From: Methylotenera sp.
Lineage (GTDB): Bacteria; Pseudomonadota; Gammaproteobacteria; Burkholderiales; Methylophilaceae
Length of the DNA stretch: 64,000 nucleotides
Assembly (NCBI RefSeq): GCF_029945535.1
Contig: NZ_JAQSCU010000010.1
Location: 133,290-197,289 of the forward strand
Direction of reading: 5' to 3'
In this document: positions 56,716 to 64,000 of the stretch, in pieces
Position numbering within the stretch: position 1 is the stretch's first letter
Layout of the letters: each line of letters begins with the position of its first letter
Notes under the pieces: generated by a model
Databases searched by the model: none
Told to the model about the DNA's origin: nothing
What the model saw: the letters and a program-made list of their open reading frames with translations, nothing else
Made by a program: the position numbers and the translations under genes

Positions 56716-57573
56716 ATGAAAAATATCATTACTTTATGTATTTTAAACTTACTATTCTACGTAGCACCAAGCTTTGCGGGCGATCGCTTGCTAGCAACAG
56801 GGGGCGTTACTCAAATTGAAGGCTCTGCAGGCGGCGGACTCAATCCTTGGGCGCTCATTAGCGGATATGGCACGGATACACAAATCGGTGCATCGGCTTA
56901 CTATACTGAACTAAGAACTAATGGTGGTTTTGAACTGAGTAGTGGCGGCGTGAGCGTGGGTTTGTATAACCGAGTTGAAGTGTCGCTGAGTCAGCAAAAG
57001 TTTGGTTTAAGCAATACCGTTCCCGGCGAATCTATTAGGCTAGACTCACTCGGTGTAAAAGTAAGGGTTTTGGGTGATGCGATTTATGATCAGGATAACT
57101 GGATTCCGCAAATCGCAGCAGGTATACAAATTAAGCATAATGAAGATTTTTCTTTTGTGCCTAAGTCACTTGGCGCTAAAAAATCATCAAGTGTTGATAT
57201 GTACGTATCCGCAACCAAGCTTTATTTAGCCGCGATTAACGGCCGAAATGTTCTACTGAATGCGACCCTGCTTGCAACCGAAGCGAATCAGTTTGGCATA
57301 CTAGGTTTTGGTGGAGATAAACACGATGGTTATCGTTTAGAGCCAGCGGTTTCTTTAGCGCTAATGCTGACTGATAATATTTTGCTTGGTGCCGAGTATA
57401 GAGCTAAGCCAGACAATTTAAGTGGGCCGAAGGAAGACGATGCTAAGGATTTATTTGTAACTTGGTTTCCTATAAGAAACCTATCGGTCACAGCTGCTTA
57501 TGTAGATCTAGGTAACATTGCAGATAAAGACAATCAGAGGGCATGGTATTTATCTGGGCAAATATCATATTAG
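56716..57573 (+). CDS. DUF3034 outer-membrane-like protein
   Basis: 285 residues with a signal peptide (MKNIITLCILNLLFYVAPSFA) and the DUF3034 start GDRLLATGGVTQIEGSAGGGL. Alternating hydrophobic strands ending WYLSGQISY suggest a small beta-barrel. Divergent from the haemoglobin/cupredoxin/EAL run. The palindrome AGAAGTACTTCT (56700-56711) lies just before the ATG. I recall DUF3034 next to the same gene types in other proteobacteria; its function is unknown. Confidence 0.8.
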   Translation: MKNIITLCILNLLFYVAPSFAGDRLLATGGVTQIEGSAGGGLNPWALISGYGTDTQIGASAYYTELRTNGGFELSSGGVSVGLYNRVEVSLSQQKFGLSNTVPGESIRLDSLGVKVRVLGDAIYDQDNWIPQIAAGIQIKHNEDFSFVPKSLGAKKSSSVDMYVSATKLYLAAINGRNVLLNATLLATEANQFGILGFGGDKHDGYRLEPAVSLALMLTDNILLGAEYRAKPDNLSGPKEDDAKDLFVTWFPIRNLSVTAAYVDLGNIADKDNQRAWYLSGQISY

Positions 57574-57610
57574 GTCATCACCAACTCTGAAGTTTAAGCC
57601 GCGCGAGTAA

Positions 57611-59401
57611 TCAATAACCTAGCCAGCGCGCACCCTGATAAAACACAAAGCTCACCACCCAAGCCAGTCCTAGCGACCAAGCAATTGATAGCCACATGAA
57701 AGCGCTACTTTTAGCCTCACTTCTAAGCGTGGCAATGGTCGATAAGCATGGCGTATATATCAGCGTGAACAACATAAAGCTCATGGCTTGCACCCAATCA
57801 ATTTGCGTTGCCATATGCACCATGAGGGCATCGCCTTGCATACCGTAAATCACAGCAAGCGCGCCAACAACGATCTCTTTAGCGACAAAACCAAATATTA
57901 AAGCAATGGCTAGCTGATTGTTAATACCGAGTGGATCTAGTATAGGTGCAAACAACGCGCCAATTTGGCCTGCATAAGTACCTGCGCTGGCTGGTGGAAC
58001 GTTACTTGGGAAGTTAGTCAGCGCCCAAACCAGCACAACACCAATCACAATAAATTTGCTAGCACGTACTAAGAAGTGTTTTACCTCATGCCAACCTCTT
58101 AATATGATTTGACGTAGTGTAGGAAAGCGATAGGGTGGTAATTCGAGAATGAATGGCTCGGTGTTTTTATACTGTCCTTGAAAAAGAATGGCAGTTAAAA
58201 ACATCGTTAAAAAGCTCATCACGTAAAGTGTGAATAAAACCAGCGGTGCATGTTTTGCGGTAAATAGCGCCGTGATAATGAAAATAAACACTTGTAGCCG
58301 TGCTGAACATAATGATAATGGAATCACCAGCATCGTTAGCAAGCGCATTGGGCGAGAGCGCATAATGCGTGTACCCATCAGTGCCGGTACGTTGCAACCA
58401 AAGCCCATCAGCATCATCACAAAGCCACGGCCATCTAAGCCCATTTTTGCCATGAGTGAGTCCATAAGAAAAGCCGCACGCGATAAATAGCCGCTATCTT
58501 CGACCATGGACATGACTAAAAAGAATAAAACAATAATAGGCACAAATGCAGCTACGGTCGCTACGCCGTTATAAACACCATCTAACATCAAACCGCTAAA
58601 CCATGCTGGACTTGAGACGAATATTGGTTCTAACAAGCCTGATCTAAATAAGCTTAAAGCCCATGCTAGTCCATCTTGTAGCGGCTTGCCAACGGTGAAA
58701 ATAAACTGAAACAACACAAACATCGCAACAAAAAATATAGGCAGACCAAACCATTTATGTAGCAAAACCTTATCGATTTTATCGGTAGTATTATCCGTAA
58801 ATGTAGTTGGTATTTGCACATGATGTTGAATCAATTTTTCCATCTCATGTTCGATTTGATGGTCTTCTTGTAGAAGTTGGCTAATGACTTTTGGGTCAGT
58901 CGCTGTTTGATTCTGATTGATAATCTGCGTGGCTGCTTGTAAAGCTTTTGGTAAACCATCGCCATATTTTGCACTGATAGATAACACTGGTATGTGCAAA
59001 TCGTTAGCCAAGCTTTCAGTATCAATGGTAATGCCAGACTGCTTGGCTTCATCCGCCATGTTTAGAGCAAGTACAGCTGGAATATTGAGTTTTTTAATCT
59101 GCAAAACTAATGAAAGTTGGCGATCTATCTGCGAACTATTCAATAGCACAATGACGAGGTCTACCGCATTATTCGAAAGAAAGCGTCTGACAACTTGCTC
59201 ATCTTCTGAAAAGCCATGTAAATCATAAATGCCAGGTAAATCAATTAATTCGGCAATATGCCCGCCAATCAAAATCTTTGCACTCATTAAATCAACAGTG
59301 ATTCCAGGCCAATTGCCAACGCGTGCAGATGCGCCACTAATACGATTGAACAGGGTAGATTTCCCTGTGTTGGGCATGCCTAATAGTGCAATACGTTTCA
59401 T
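57611..59401 (-). CDS. feoB: Ferrous iron transporter FeoB (short form)
   Basis: 596 residues, against about 770 in E. coli. The N-terminal G domain has GMPNTGKST, DLPG and NMAD; a short helical spacer leads to the membrane domain with both Gate motifs, each with its Cys (PLSLCSARLQVF; YTPCLSTIATLRSE). The C-terminal extension is missing, which is seen in other short FeoBs. Imports Fe2+ across the inner membrane. 63 nt after feoA; no feoC seen. Confidence 0.95.
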   Translation of the reverse strand: MKRIALLGMPNTGKSTLFNRISGASARVGNWPGITVDLMSAKILIGGHIAELIDLPGIYDLHGFSEDEQVVRRFLSNNAVDLVIVLLNSSQIDRQLSLVLQIKKLNIPAVLALNMADEAKQSGITIDTESLANDLHIPVLSISAKYGDGLPKALQAATQIINQNQTATDPKVISQLLQEDHQIEHEMEKLIQHHVQIPTTFTDNTTDKIDKVLLHKWFGLPIFFVAMFVLFQFIFTVGKPLQDGLAWALSLFRSGLLEPIFVSSPAWFSGLMLDGVYNGVATVAAFVPIIVLFFLVMSMVEDSGYLSRAAFLMDSLMAKMGLDGRGFVMMLMGFGCNVPALMGTRIMRSRPMRLLTMLVIPLSLCSARLQVFIFIITALFTAKHAPLVLFTLYVMSFLTMFLTAILFQGQYKNTEPFILELPPYRFPTLRQIILRGWHEVKHFLVRASKFIVIGVVLVWALTNFPSNVPPASAGTYAGQIGALFAPILDPLGINNQLAIALIFGFVAKEIVVGALAVIYGMQGDALMVHMATQIDWVQAMSFMLFTLIYTPCLSTIATLRSEAKSSAFMWLSIAWSLGLAWVVSFVFYQGARWLGY

Positions 59402-59464
59402 GAGTGTTTATTGTTGGCGCAAAAGATGAATGGGTTGGCTTATTCTATGGGGTAATAATGTAGA

Positions 59465-59695
59465 TTAAATTTCAGCGTTGATTTGTATGCGAGTAGCCTC
59501 AGTGTCGCGCAAAATCACATCGGTGGTACCAAGGCGCACATGAAGTGGACCATTGAAATTAGCGCGGCGGATAATGCTGAGCGGTTTGCCTACACGAAAG
59601 CCTAGTGCCGAGAGCCGATGAAACAAATATTCATCCGCTTCTATCGCAGTAATGATGGCGTTTTGACCAATTTTTAATTGAGAGAGCAGTTGCAT
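59465..59695 (-). CDS. feoA: Ferrous iron transport protein FeoA
   Basis: A 76-residue SH3-like protein (LSQLKIGQNAIITAI, LSALGFRVGKPLSII, ILRDTEATRIQI), all as expected for FeoA. It helps FeoB and is co-transcribed with it. A strong Fur box lies 24 nt upstream, so the operon should be induced by iron limitation. Confidence 0.93.
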   Translation of the reverse strand: MQLLSQLKIGQNAIITAIEADEYLFHRLSALGFRVGKPLSIIRRANFNGPLHVRLGTTDVILRDTEATRIQINAEI

Positions 59696-59718
59696 TAATC
59701 AGTAAGAGTATTACAAAT

Positions 59719-59737
59719 GATAATAATTCTTATTATC
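59719..59737 (-). promoter_or_regulatory. Fur box upstream of feoAB
   Basis: GATAATAATTCTTATTATC matches the 19-bp Fur consensus at 15 positions and is an 8-3-8 perfect inverted repeat. Nothing else is seen between it and the ppiC terminator. Confidence 0.85.
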
Positions 59738-59827
59738 GCATAATTCTATAATGATGTGCATTTCTAAAGTAATAATATGCAATAGGCTAAAAATTAATAG
59801 TTGGTTAAACTAAGATGCTCGCATATT

Positions 59828-59854
59828 AAAAAAGGCTCACGATGAGCCTTTTTT
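59828..59854. terminator. Rho-independent terminator of ppiC run
   Basis: A perfect 12-bp stem (59828-59839 with 59843-59854) with a 3-nt loop and A/T-runs at its outer ends, 31 nt beyond the ppiC stop on the minus strand. Confidence 0.85.
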
Positions 59855-59884
59855 AATACTGCTAATTCAATGAATAAGAATGAC

Positions 59885-60673
59885 TTATTTTGAAATATCT
59901 ATTTTAGCTTTAGTGCGCAAATCAGACATCATTTTTTCTAAATTACGTTGTTGAAGATTTTTTTGTAAACCATCTTTTACTTTGTCGTAAGCCAATGGTT
60001 GCGCGCTACGTGTGTCAACTAATTTAATTACATGCCAACCGAATTGAGTTTGCGCTGGTGTAGCAGAAACTGCGCCTTTTTGTAGGCCAGCTACAGCATC
60101 ACTGAATGGTTTAACCATCGTTGCTGGTGAGAACCAGCCTAGATCGCCACCTTTTTCCTTAGAGCCAGGATCCATTGATTTTTCTTTAGCAAGTTTTGCA
60201 AAGTCAGCGCCTTTGCCTAATTGCGCAATAATATCTTTAGCTTCAGCTTCAGTTTTTACCAATATATGACGTGCGCTGTATTCTTTATCGCCATAAGCTT
60301 TTTTGTATTGTTCGTAAGCGGCTTTAGTATCAGCATCTGAAATTGGGTTTTTCTTCACAAAGTCTTGTAGATACGCCGAAGTAAGTAGTTCGCGGCGTGA
60401 AAGCTCTTCACGTGCAACGTAATCGGCTTGTTTATCTAGGCCTAGTTTTTGCGCTTCTTGGTAGACAAGTTCTGAGTCTATCAATTTGTTCGTAATGGCT
60501 TGTTTAACTTGATCGTCAACTTTTTGGCCGCGTGAAGCAGCGTCCTTAGCAATGTAATCATAAACAGATTGTTTGATTTGTTTACCATTAACTGTTGCTA
60601 CAGCGTCTGCAGCAAAAGCTGCTGGTGCTAATGAAAGAATAGCCACTGCGATTAAGGTTTGGGTAAATTTCAT
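59885..60673 (-). CDS. Periplasmic parvulin-type peptidyl-prolyl isomerase
   Basis: 262 residues: signal peptide (MKFTQTLIAVAILSLAPAAFA), an N-terminal helical chaperone part, and one PpiC domain (about 128-222: YSARHILVKTEAEAKDI, DPGSKEKGGDLGWF, QTQFGWHVIKL). Catalyses prolyl isomerisation and assists outer-membrane protein folding. Last of the yciB-yciI-bolA-ppiC run. Confidence 0.93.
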   Translation of the reverse strand: MKFTQTLIAVAILSLAPAAFAADAVATVNGKQIKQSVYDYIAKDAASRGQKVDDQVKQAITNKLIDSELVYQEAQKLGLDKQADYVAREELSRRELLTSAYLQDFVKKNPISDADTKAAYEQYKKAYGDKEYSARHILVKTEAEAKDIIAQLGKGADFAKLAKEKSMDPGSKEKGGDLGWFSPATMVKPFSDAVAGLQKGAVSATPAQTQFGWHVIKLVDTRSAQPLAYDKVKDGLQKNLQQRNLEKMMSDLRTKAKIDISK

Positions 60674-60703
60674 GCGAAAATCCTCATGGTTAGAAATAGG
60701 GGG

Positions 60704-60964
60704 TTAAAGTTCTTCTGGCGCCAGAGCGTGTATGCTCAAGGCGTGAATTTTACTAGGAATAAGTTCGGCAAGTGCCTGATAAATAATGCGATGACGCATT
60801 ATCTGTGATTTTTCAGAAAAATGCGAGCTTGTTATTTTGAGTTTAAAATGGCCACCACCAGTATTGCCTGCGTGCCCGGCATGCATGGCGCTTTCATCCT
60901 CTATTTGCAAAGTGCTAGGGTCTAGTGATTGTAAGCGGCTGGTGATTTCTTCAACTAAAGTCAT
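60704..60964 (-). CDS. bolA: BolA family protein
   Basis: 86 residues with the BolA core HFKLKITSSHFSEKSQIMRHRIIYQALAEL (key: the ligand His of HRIIY) and a late HALSIHALAPEE. BolA proteins pair with monothiol glutaredoxins to handle Fe-S clusters. In the same direction between yciI and ppiC. Confidence 0.92.
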   Translation of the reverse strand: MTLVEEITSRLQSLDPSTLQIEDESAMHAGHAGNTGGGHFKLKITSSHFSEKSQIMRHRIIYQALAELIPSKIHALSIHALAPEEL

Positions 60965-61026
60965 ATTTGTGGCTTATATATTGCTGTGTGGGAAGGTGTT
61001 GGGTGAGAACGAAGTTTTGATTACAG

Positions 61027-61329
61027 TTAACTCGGTAAAGTTTTTCTAAATGGTTTTACTATAACGTTCTTATACACATTTGAGATGACAAACGGATCAT
61101 TATTTGCCCATTCTGTTGCTTCTTGAAGGTTAGAGAACTCTGCAACAATCAAGCTGCCTGTAAAGCCTGCTGGTCCTGGGTCTGAGCTATCTATCGCTGG
61201 AAATGGACCCGCCAGCAACAATTTGCCTGCTTCTTGCAGTATTTGTAAACGCTTTAAATGTTCAGGTCTGGCGACTAAACGTTTGTCTAAGCTGTTAGGC
61301 GTATCTTCAGCCATGATTGCGTACCACAT
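61027..61329 (-). CDS. yciI: YciI-like protein
   Basis: 100 residues; MWYAIMAEDTPNSLDKRLVARPEHLKRL then LLLAGPFPAIDS and FVISNVYKNVIVKPF fit YciI, a ferredoxin-like fold with a His-Asp pair. Cytoplasmic, reaction unproven. Its ATG shares a base with the yciB stop. Confidence 0.92.
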   Translation of the reverse strand: MWYAIMAEDTPNSLDKRLVARPEHLKRLQILQEAGKLLLAGPFPAIDSSDPGPAGFTGSLIVAEFSNLQEATEWANNDPFVISNVYKNVIVKPFRKTLPS

Positions 61330-61907
61330 TATTTTGTCTCGCTTTTATCTTGTTTTTCTTTATTTTCTTCATCAACCGGCGCTACCAGATACTTTCTTAA
61401 CGCTAAGGTTTGCGCGATGAAGAATACAAACATGATGCCAGTCACGCCAAATAGTTTGAAATTGACCCAAGCATTTTCAGTATAGTTAAATGCAACATAC
61501 AGGTTTAAAAAACCCAGTAGCACTAAAAAAGCCACCCATACCAAGTTGAGTCTATTCCAAATGGGCGTAGGTGCATCAATCAGATTTGCCATCATTTGCT
61601 GAATCAAGTTCTTCTTAAAAAGTAAATTAGAAATGAGTAGGGCGGCTGCAAGTATCCAATACAGCGCGGTTGGCTTCATCATAATATAAGTTTTGTCATG
61701 TAATAGCAGGGTAATGCTGCCAAGTATGCCAATAACGGCGCCGCTCACAATGAGCATTTTTTCAACTTTGCCATAGCGAATTTTGCTGTAGATAATTTGT
61801 GCAATCGTGGCGGCAATGGTGACTGCAGTTGCCGTGAAGATGCCAAAGAACTTGAATGCGATAAAAAACAAAATAACAGGGAACATGTCGAATAAAAACT
61901 TATTCAT
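61329..61907 (-). CDS. yciB: Inner-membrane protein YciB (septation protein A)
   Basis: 192 residues with six hydrophobic segments; FDMFPVILFFIAFKFFGIFTATA and TPIWNRLNLVWVAFLVLLGFLNLYVAF are typical of YciB/IspZ, linked to cell envelope synthesis and division. A charged C-terminal tail follows. First gene of the run to ppiC. Confidence 0.93.
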   Translation of the reverse strand: MNKFLFDMFPVILFFIAFKFFGIFTATAVTIAATIAQIIYSKIRYGKVEKMLIVSGAVIGILGSITLLLHDKTYIMMKPTALYWILAAALLISNLLFKKNLIQQMMANLIDAPTPIWNRLNLVWVAFLVLLGFLNLYVAFNYTENAWVNFKLFGVTGIMFVFFIAQTLALRKYLVAPVDEENKEKQDKSETK

Positions 61908-62096
61908 GGCTTTAGGCGAGTCGCTTTCTAAGTGGTGCTTGTGTGAATTGTAATTACGTTCAAAAAATCAATGATTAACAACGCTTTAGCGTAAGTCGTT
62001 ATTTTGCTATGATTGATGTTGTGCCACAAGGTTTAATTTTCAAGTATTTTTTTACTCATCACTATTCTTTAAGCCTAACTTTTAAGTATTGCGTTC

Positions 62097-62996
62097 ATGC
62101 CACTCATTTTTGATCTACATTCCCACACCACCGTCTCAGATGGCATGTTAAGCCCTGTTGAGCTGGTTGCGTATGCGGCAAAGCAGGGCGTTGATGTATT
62201 GGCCTTAACTGACCATGATGATACAGGTGGTTTGGCAGTTGCGGCAGAAGAGGCTAAACGCTGGGGTGTACATTTTATCAATGGTGTAGAAATTTCAGTC
62301 ACTTGGAAAAAGCGTACGATTCATATCGTTGGCTTGAAAATCAATCCTGAGTATCCTGCCTTGAAAGCAGGCTTGGCAGCACTTCGCGCAGGACGCCATA
62401 CGCGTGCGGAGGGCATGGCGGCCGGCTTAGATAAAGTTGGCATCATGGGCAGCCTAGAAGGCGCCTATCAGTATGTGAACGATGGCATTATAGGCCGCAT
62501 ACATTTTGCAAGATTTTTAGTCGAAAACGGAGTTTCAAAAGACAATAAGTCCGTATTTAAGAAATATTTGGTCAAAGGTAAGCCCGGTTATTTTGAACAT
62601 CAGTGGGCGAGTTTAGAAGAAGCAATTGGTTGGATTGTCGGTAGCGGCGGCGTTGCGGTGTTAGCGCACCCAGGTCGGTATGATTTAGGCCGTACTAATA
62701 TGTTGCTGTTGTTAGAAGAGTTTCGCGCGTTAGGCGGTACGGCGATTGAAGTGGTGACAGGCAGCCATACAGGTGCGCATTATGTCGAATTTGCAAAGTA
62801 TGCGCAGATGTTTAGCTTGAAATCCTCAGTGGGGACGGATTATCACGGCAAGGGTGTGAGCTTTATGGAAATGGGGCGCTTGCCAGCGCTACCAAATAAT
62901 TGCGTACCCATTTGGCAAGATTGGCCAGAGGCTTTGTTGACGAGTACGAATATCACGAAAAGCAATACTACTGAAACTGCTGCAGAGCTCATTTGA
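62097..62996 (+). CDS. PHP-domain 5'-3' exoribonuclease (RNase AM/YciV)
   Basis: 299 residues with all PHP metal motifs: DLHSHTTVSDG, ALTDHDD, GVEIS, HIVGL, LAHPGRY and GTDYHG. In E. coli the homologue (YciV/TrpH) matures 5' ends of rRNA and acts on short oligonucleotides. It has no clear ribosome site in its 189-nt upstream gap, where I see only a short ACGCT-TT-AGCGT hairpin. Confidence 0.9.
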   Translation: MPLIFDLHSHTTVSDGMLSPVELVAYAAKQGVDVLALTDHDDTGGLAVAAEEAKRWGVHFINGVEISVTWKKRTIHIVGLKINPEYPALKAGLAALRAGRHTRAEGMAAGLDKVGIMGSLEGAYQYVNDGIIGRIHFARFLVENGVSKDNKSVFKKYLVKGKPGYFEHQWASLEEAIGWIVGSGGVAVLAHPGRYDLGRTNMLLLLEEFRALGGTAIEVVTGSHTGAHYVEFAKYAQMFSLKSSVGTDYHGKGVSFMEMGRLPALPNNCVPIWQDWPEALLTSTNITKSNTTETAAELI

Positions 62997-63015
62997 AAGC
63001 AACATCCACAATATC

Positions 63016-63642
63016 ATGTCCCAACTGTTCAACATTAATTTAGAGAATCCGCAGCATCGCCTGATTGTTCATACGGCTGAAATTCTGCGCGATGGCGGTG
63101 TGATTGCGTATCCAACAGACTCTGGCTACGCATTGGGCTGCATGCTTGGGCATGGAGATGCGCAAACGCGCATACGTCAGATTCGCGGTGTGGATGACAA
63201 GCATCTTTTTACACTGCTTTGCCGTAATTTAAGTGAGTTAGGCAATTACGCGGTTGTGAGTAATAGTCAGTTTCGTCTGCTAAAAGCTAATACGCCCGGC
63301 GCTTATACCTTTATCTTAAACGCGACGCGTGAAGTGCCACGTAAGCTGCAGCATCCAAAACGGAATACAGTAGGATTACGCGTGCCAGATCACGCCGTTG
63401 TTCAAGCGATATTAGAAGAGATCGATGCACCTTTGCTCAGTATGACGCTTTATATTCCAGACGAAGACTCAGTGCTTAGTGAAGCGTGGGAAATTCGCGA
63501 TAAATTGGAACATGTCGTCGATTTAGTCATTGATGTAGGGCATTGTGTGGCAGGTGCAACTTCTGTGATTAACTTGACGGGTGATGCGCCAGAGTTAATC
63601 CGTGAGGGACTAGGCGATTTGACGCCTTTTGGTTTGAGTTAG
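63016..63642 (+). CDS. YciO-type Sua5/YrdC family protein
   Basis: 208 residues. It has the YrdC dsRNA-binding fold (IAYPTDSGYALGCMLG, KANTPGAYTFILNA, KRNTVGLRVPDH) and the YciO pattern. The C-terminal Sua5 domain is absent. YciO is a paralogue of TsaC whose own role is not settled, so threonylcarbamoyl activity should not be assumed. 19 nt after the RNase gene. Confidence 0.88.
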   Translation: MSQLFNINLENPQHRLIVHTAEILRDGGVIAYPTDSGYALGCMLGHGDAQTRIRQIRGVDDKHLFTLLCRNLSELGNYAVVSNSQFRLLKANTPGAYTFILNATREVPRKLQHPKRNTVGLRVPDHAVVQAILEEIDAPLLSMTLYIPDEDSVLSEAWEIRDKLEHVVDLVIDVGHCVAGATSVINLTGDAPELIREGLGDLTPFGLS

Positions 63643-63670
63643 ATTAAATTTATTTGAAAAAGAGTAGGTA

Positions 63671-64000
63671 ATGGAATTATCCCTAATACAAAAAATAGTT
63701 ATTTATGCACCGCCTATCATATTCGCCATCACTGTGCATGAAGCGGCGCACGGTTACGCGGCTAAGCACTTTGGCGATATGACGGCTTACAAGGCGGGCC
63801 GCATCACTTTAAACCCCTTAAAGCACATTGACTTGTTCGGCACGATTTTATTGCCAGCAATGACCATACTTTTAGGCGGCATTCTCTTTGGCTGGGCAAA
63901 GCCTGTGCCTGTAGATTTTAGCCGTCTACGGAACCCTAAAAAAGACATGTTATGGGTCGCTGCGGCTGGGCCTGCATCTAATTTTATAATGGCAATATTC
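63671..64000 (+). CDS. Site-2 protease family (M50) metalloprotease, 3' partial
   Basis: The frame from the ATG at 63671 runs off the window after 110 codons. It holds the HEAAHG zinc motif in a first membrane segment (IIFAITVHEAAHGYAAKHFGD in outline), ITLNPLKHID, and GPASNFIMA near the end, all typical of M50 proteases of the Rhodobacter/SREBP type. TAGGTA lies before the ATG. Same direction as the yciO gene, 28 nt away. Confidence 0.88.
   Translation, partial: MELSLIQKIVIYAPPIIFAITVHEAAHGYAAKHFGDMTAYKAGRITLNPLKHIDLFGTILLPAMTILLGGILFGWAKPVPVDFSRLRNPKKDMLWVAAAGPASNFIMAIF

Noticed and set aside
63016-63642. Essential tRNA threonylcarbamoyl enzyme TsaC/Sua5
   Set aside because: The sequence pattern is YciO-like and lacks the Sua5 domain; role not established.

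Overview
The window looks like chromosome of a low-GC betaproteobacterium, most likely a methylotroph of the Methylophilaceae (Methylotenera-like). This rests on recognised protein families (NsrR/Hmp pair, nadE-glnB neighbourhood, YciB-YciI-BolA-PpiC cluster, DUF3034 with an amicyanin-like cupredoxin) and on AT-rich codon use. It is inference; no search was run. There is no phage, integron, CRISPR array or transposase; one six-gene run has a GC-rich tail that looks acquired.

Layout. 0-11.3 kb: two consecutive giant type I-secreted RTX adhesins (the first cut by the window edge) built of cadherin-like/VCBS repeats, vWA domains, calcium-binding nonapeptides and near-matching C-terminal secretion domains. 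11.5-15 kb: tRNA-Ser(GGA), a Crp/Fnr regulator, a small exported EF-hand-like protein, then nsrR and hmp, each preceded by the same palindrome (nitric-oxide defence). 15-19.1 kb: a minus-strand operon of ECF sigma factor, membrane anti-sigma-like protein, CnrX/ZraP-like protein, DUF1800 and Tat-exported DUF1501 proteins. 19.3-21.3 kb: htpG behind a sigma-32 type promoter. 21.4-26.3 kb: a TetR-led run of oxidoreductases (two SDRs, Old Yellow Enzyme, quinone oxidoreductase). 26.4-27.9 kb: a Fur-boxed small gene followed by a cysteine-free, cyanobacterial-type paralogue of ribosomal protein S4, then a perfect FNR box and a small gene. 28-35.5 kb: glycogen phosphorylase, DUF4197 protein, a lipoprotein hydrolase, an autotransporter. 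35.8-50.4 kb: purL, two exported ankyrin proteins, flavocytochrome c sulfide dehydrogenase (fccAB), nitroreductase, exported proteins of unknown role, a DUF455 ferritin-like protein, a PAP2 protein, serB, sucCD. 50.5-57.6 kb: nadE, glnB, a DUF486 protein and a cluster of lipoprotein haemoglobin, amicyanin-like cupredoxin and a periplasmic-sensor EAL protein, divergent from a DUF3034 outer-membrane protein. 57.6-64 kb: feoAB with a Fur box, ppiC, bolA, yciI, yciB, an RNase AM-like PHP protein, a YciO-type protein and the start of an M50 protease.

How it fits together. Much of the window concerns metal, redox and nitrogen-oxide stress: NsrR-Hmp, Fur-controlled feoAB and the Fur-boxed S4 locus, an FNR site, fccAB, the haemoglobin/cupredoxin/EAL cluster and the TetR oxidoreductase run. 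The candidates for undescribed biology are the 53-57.6 kb haemoglobin/cupredoxin/EAL/DUF3034 cluster and the Fur-boxed alternative S4 locus at 26.4-27.5 kb.
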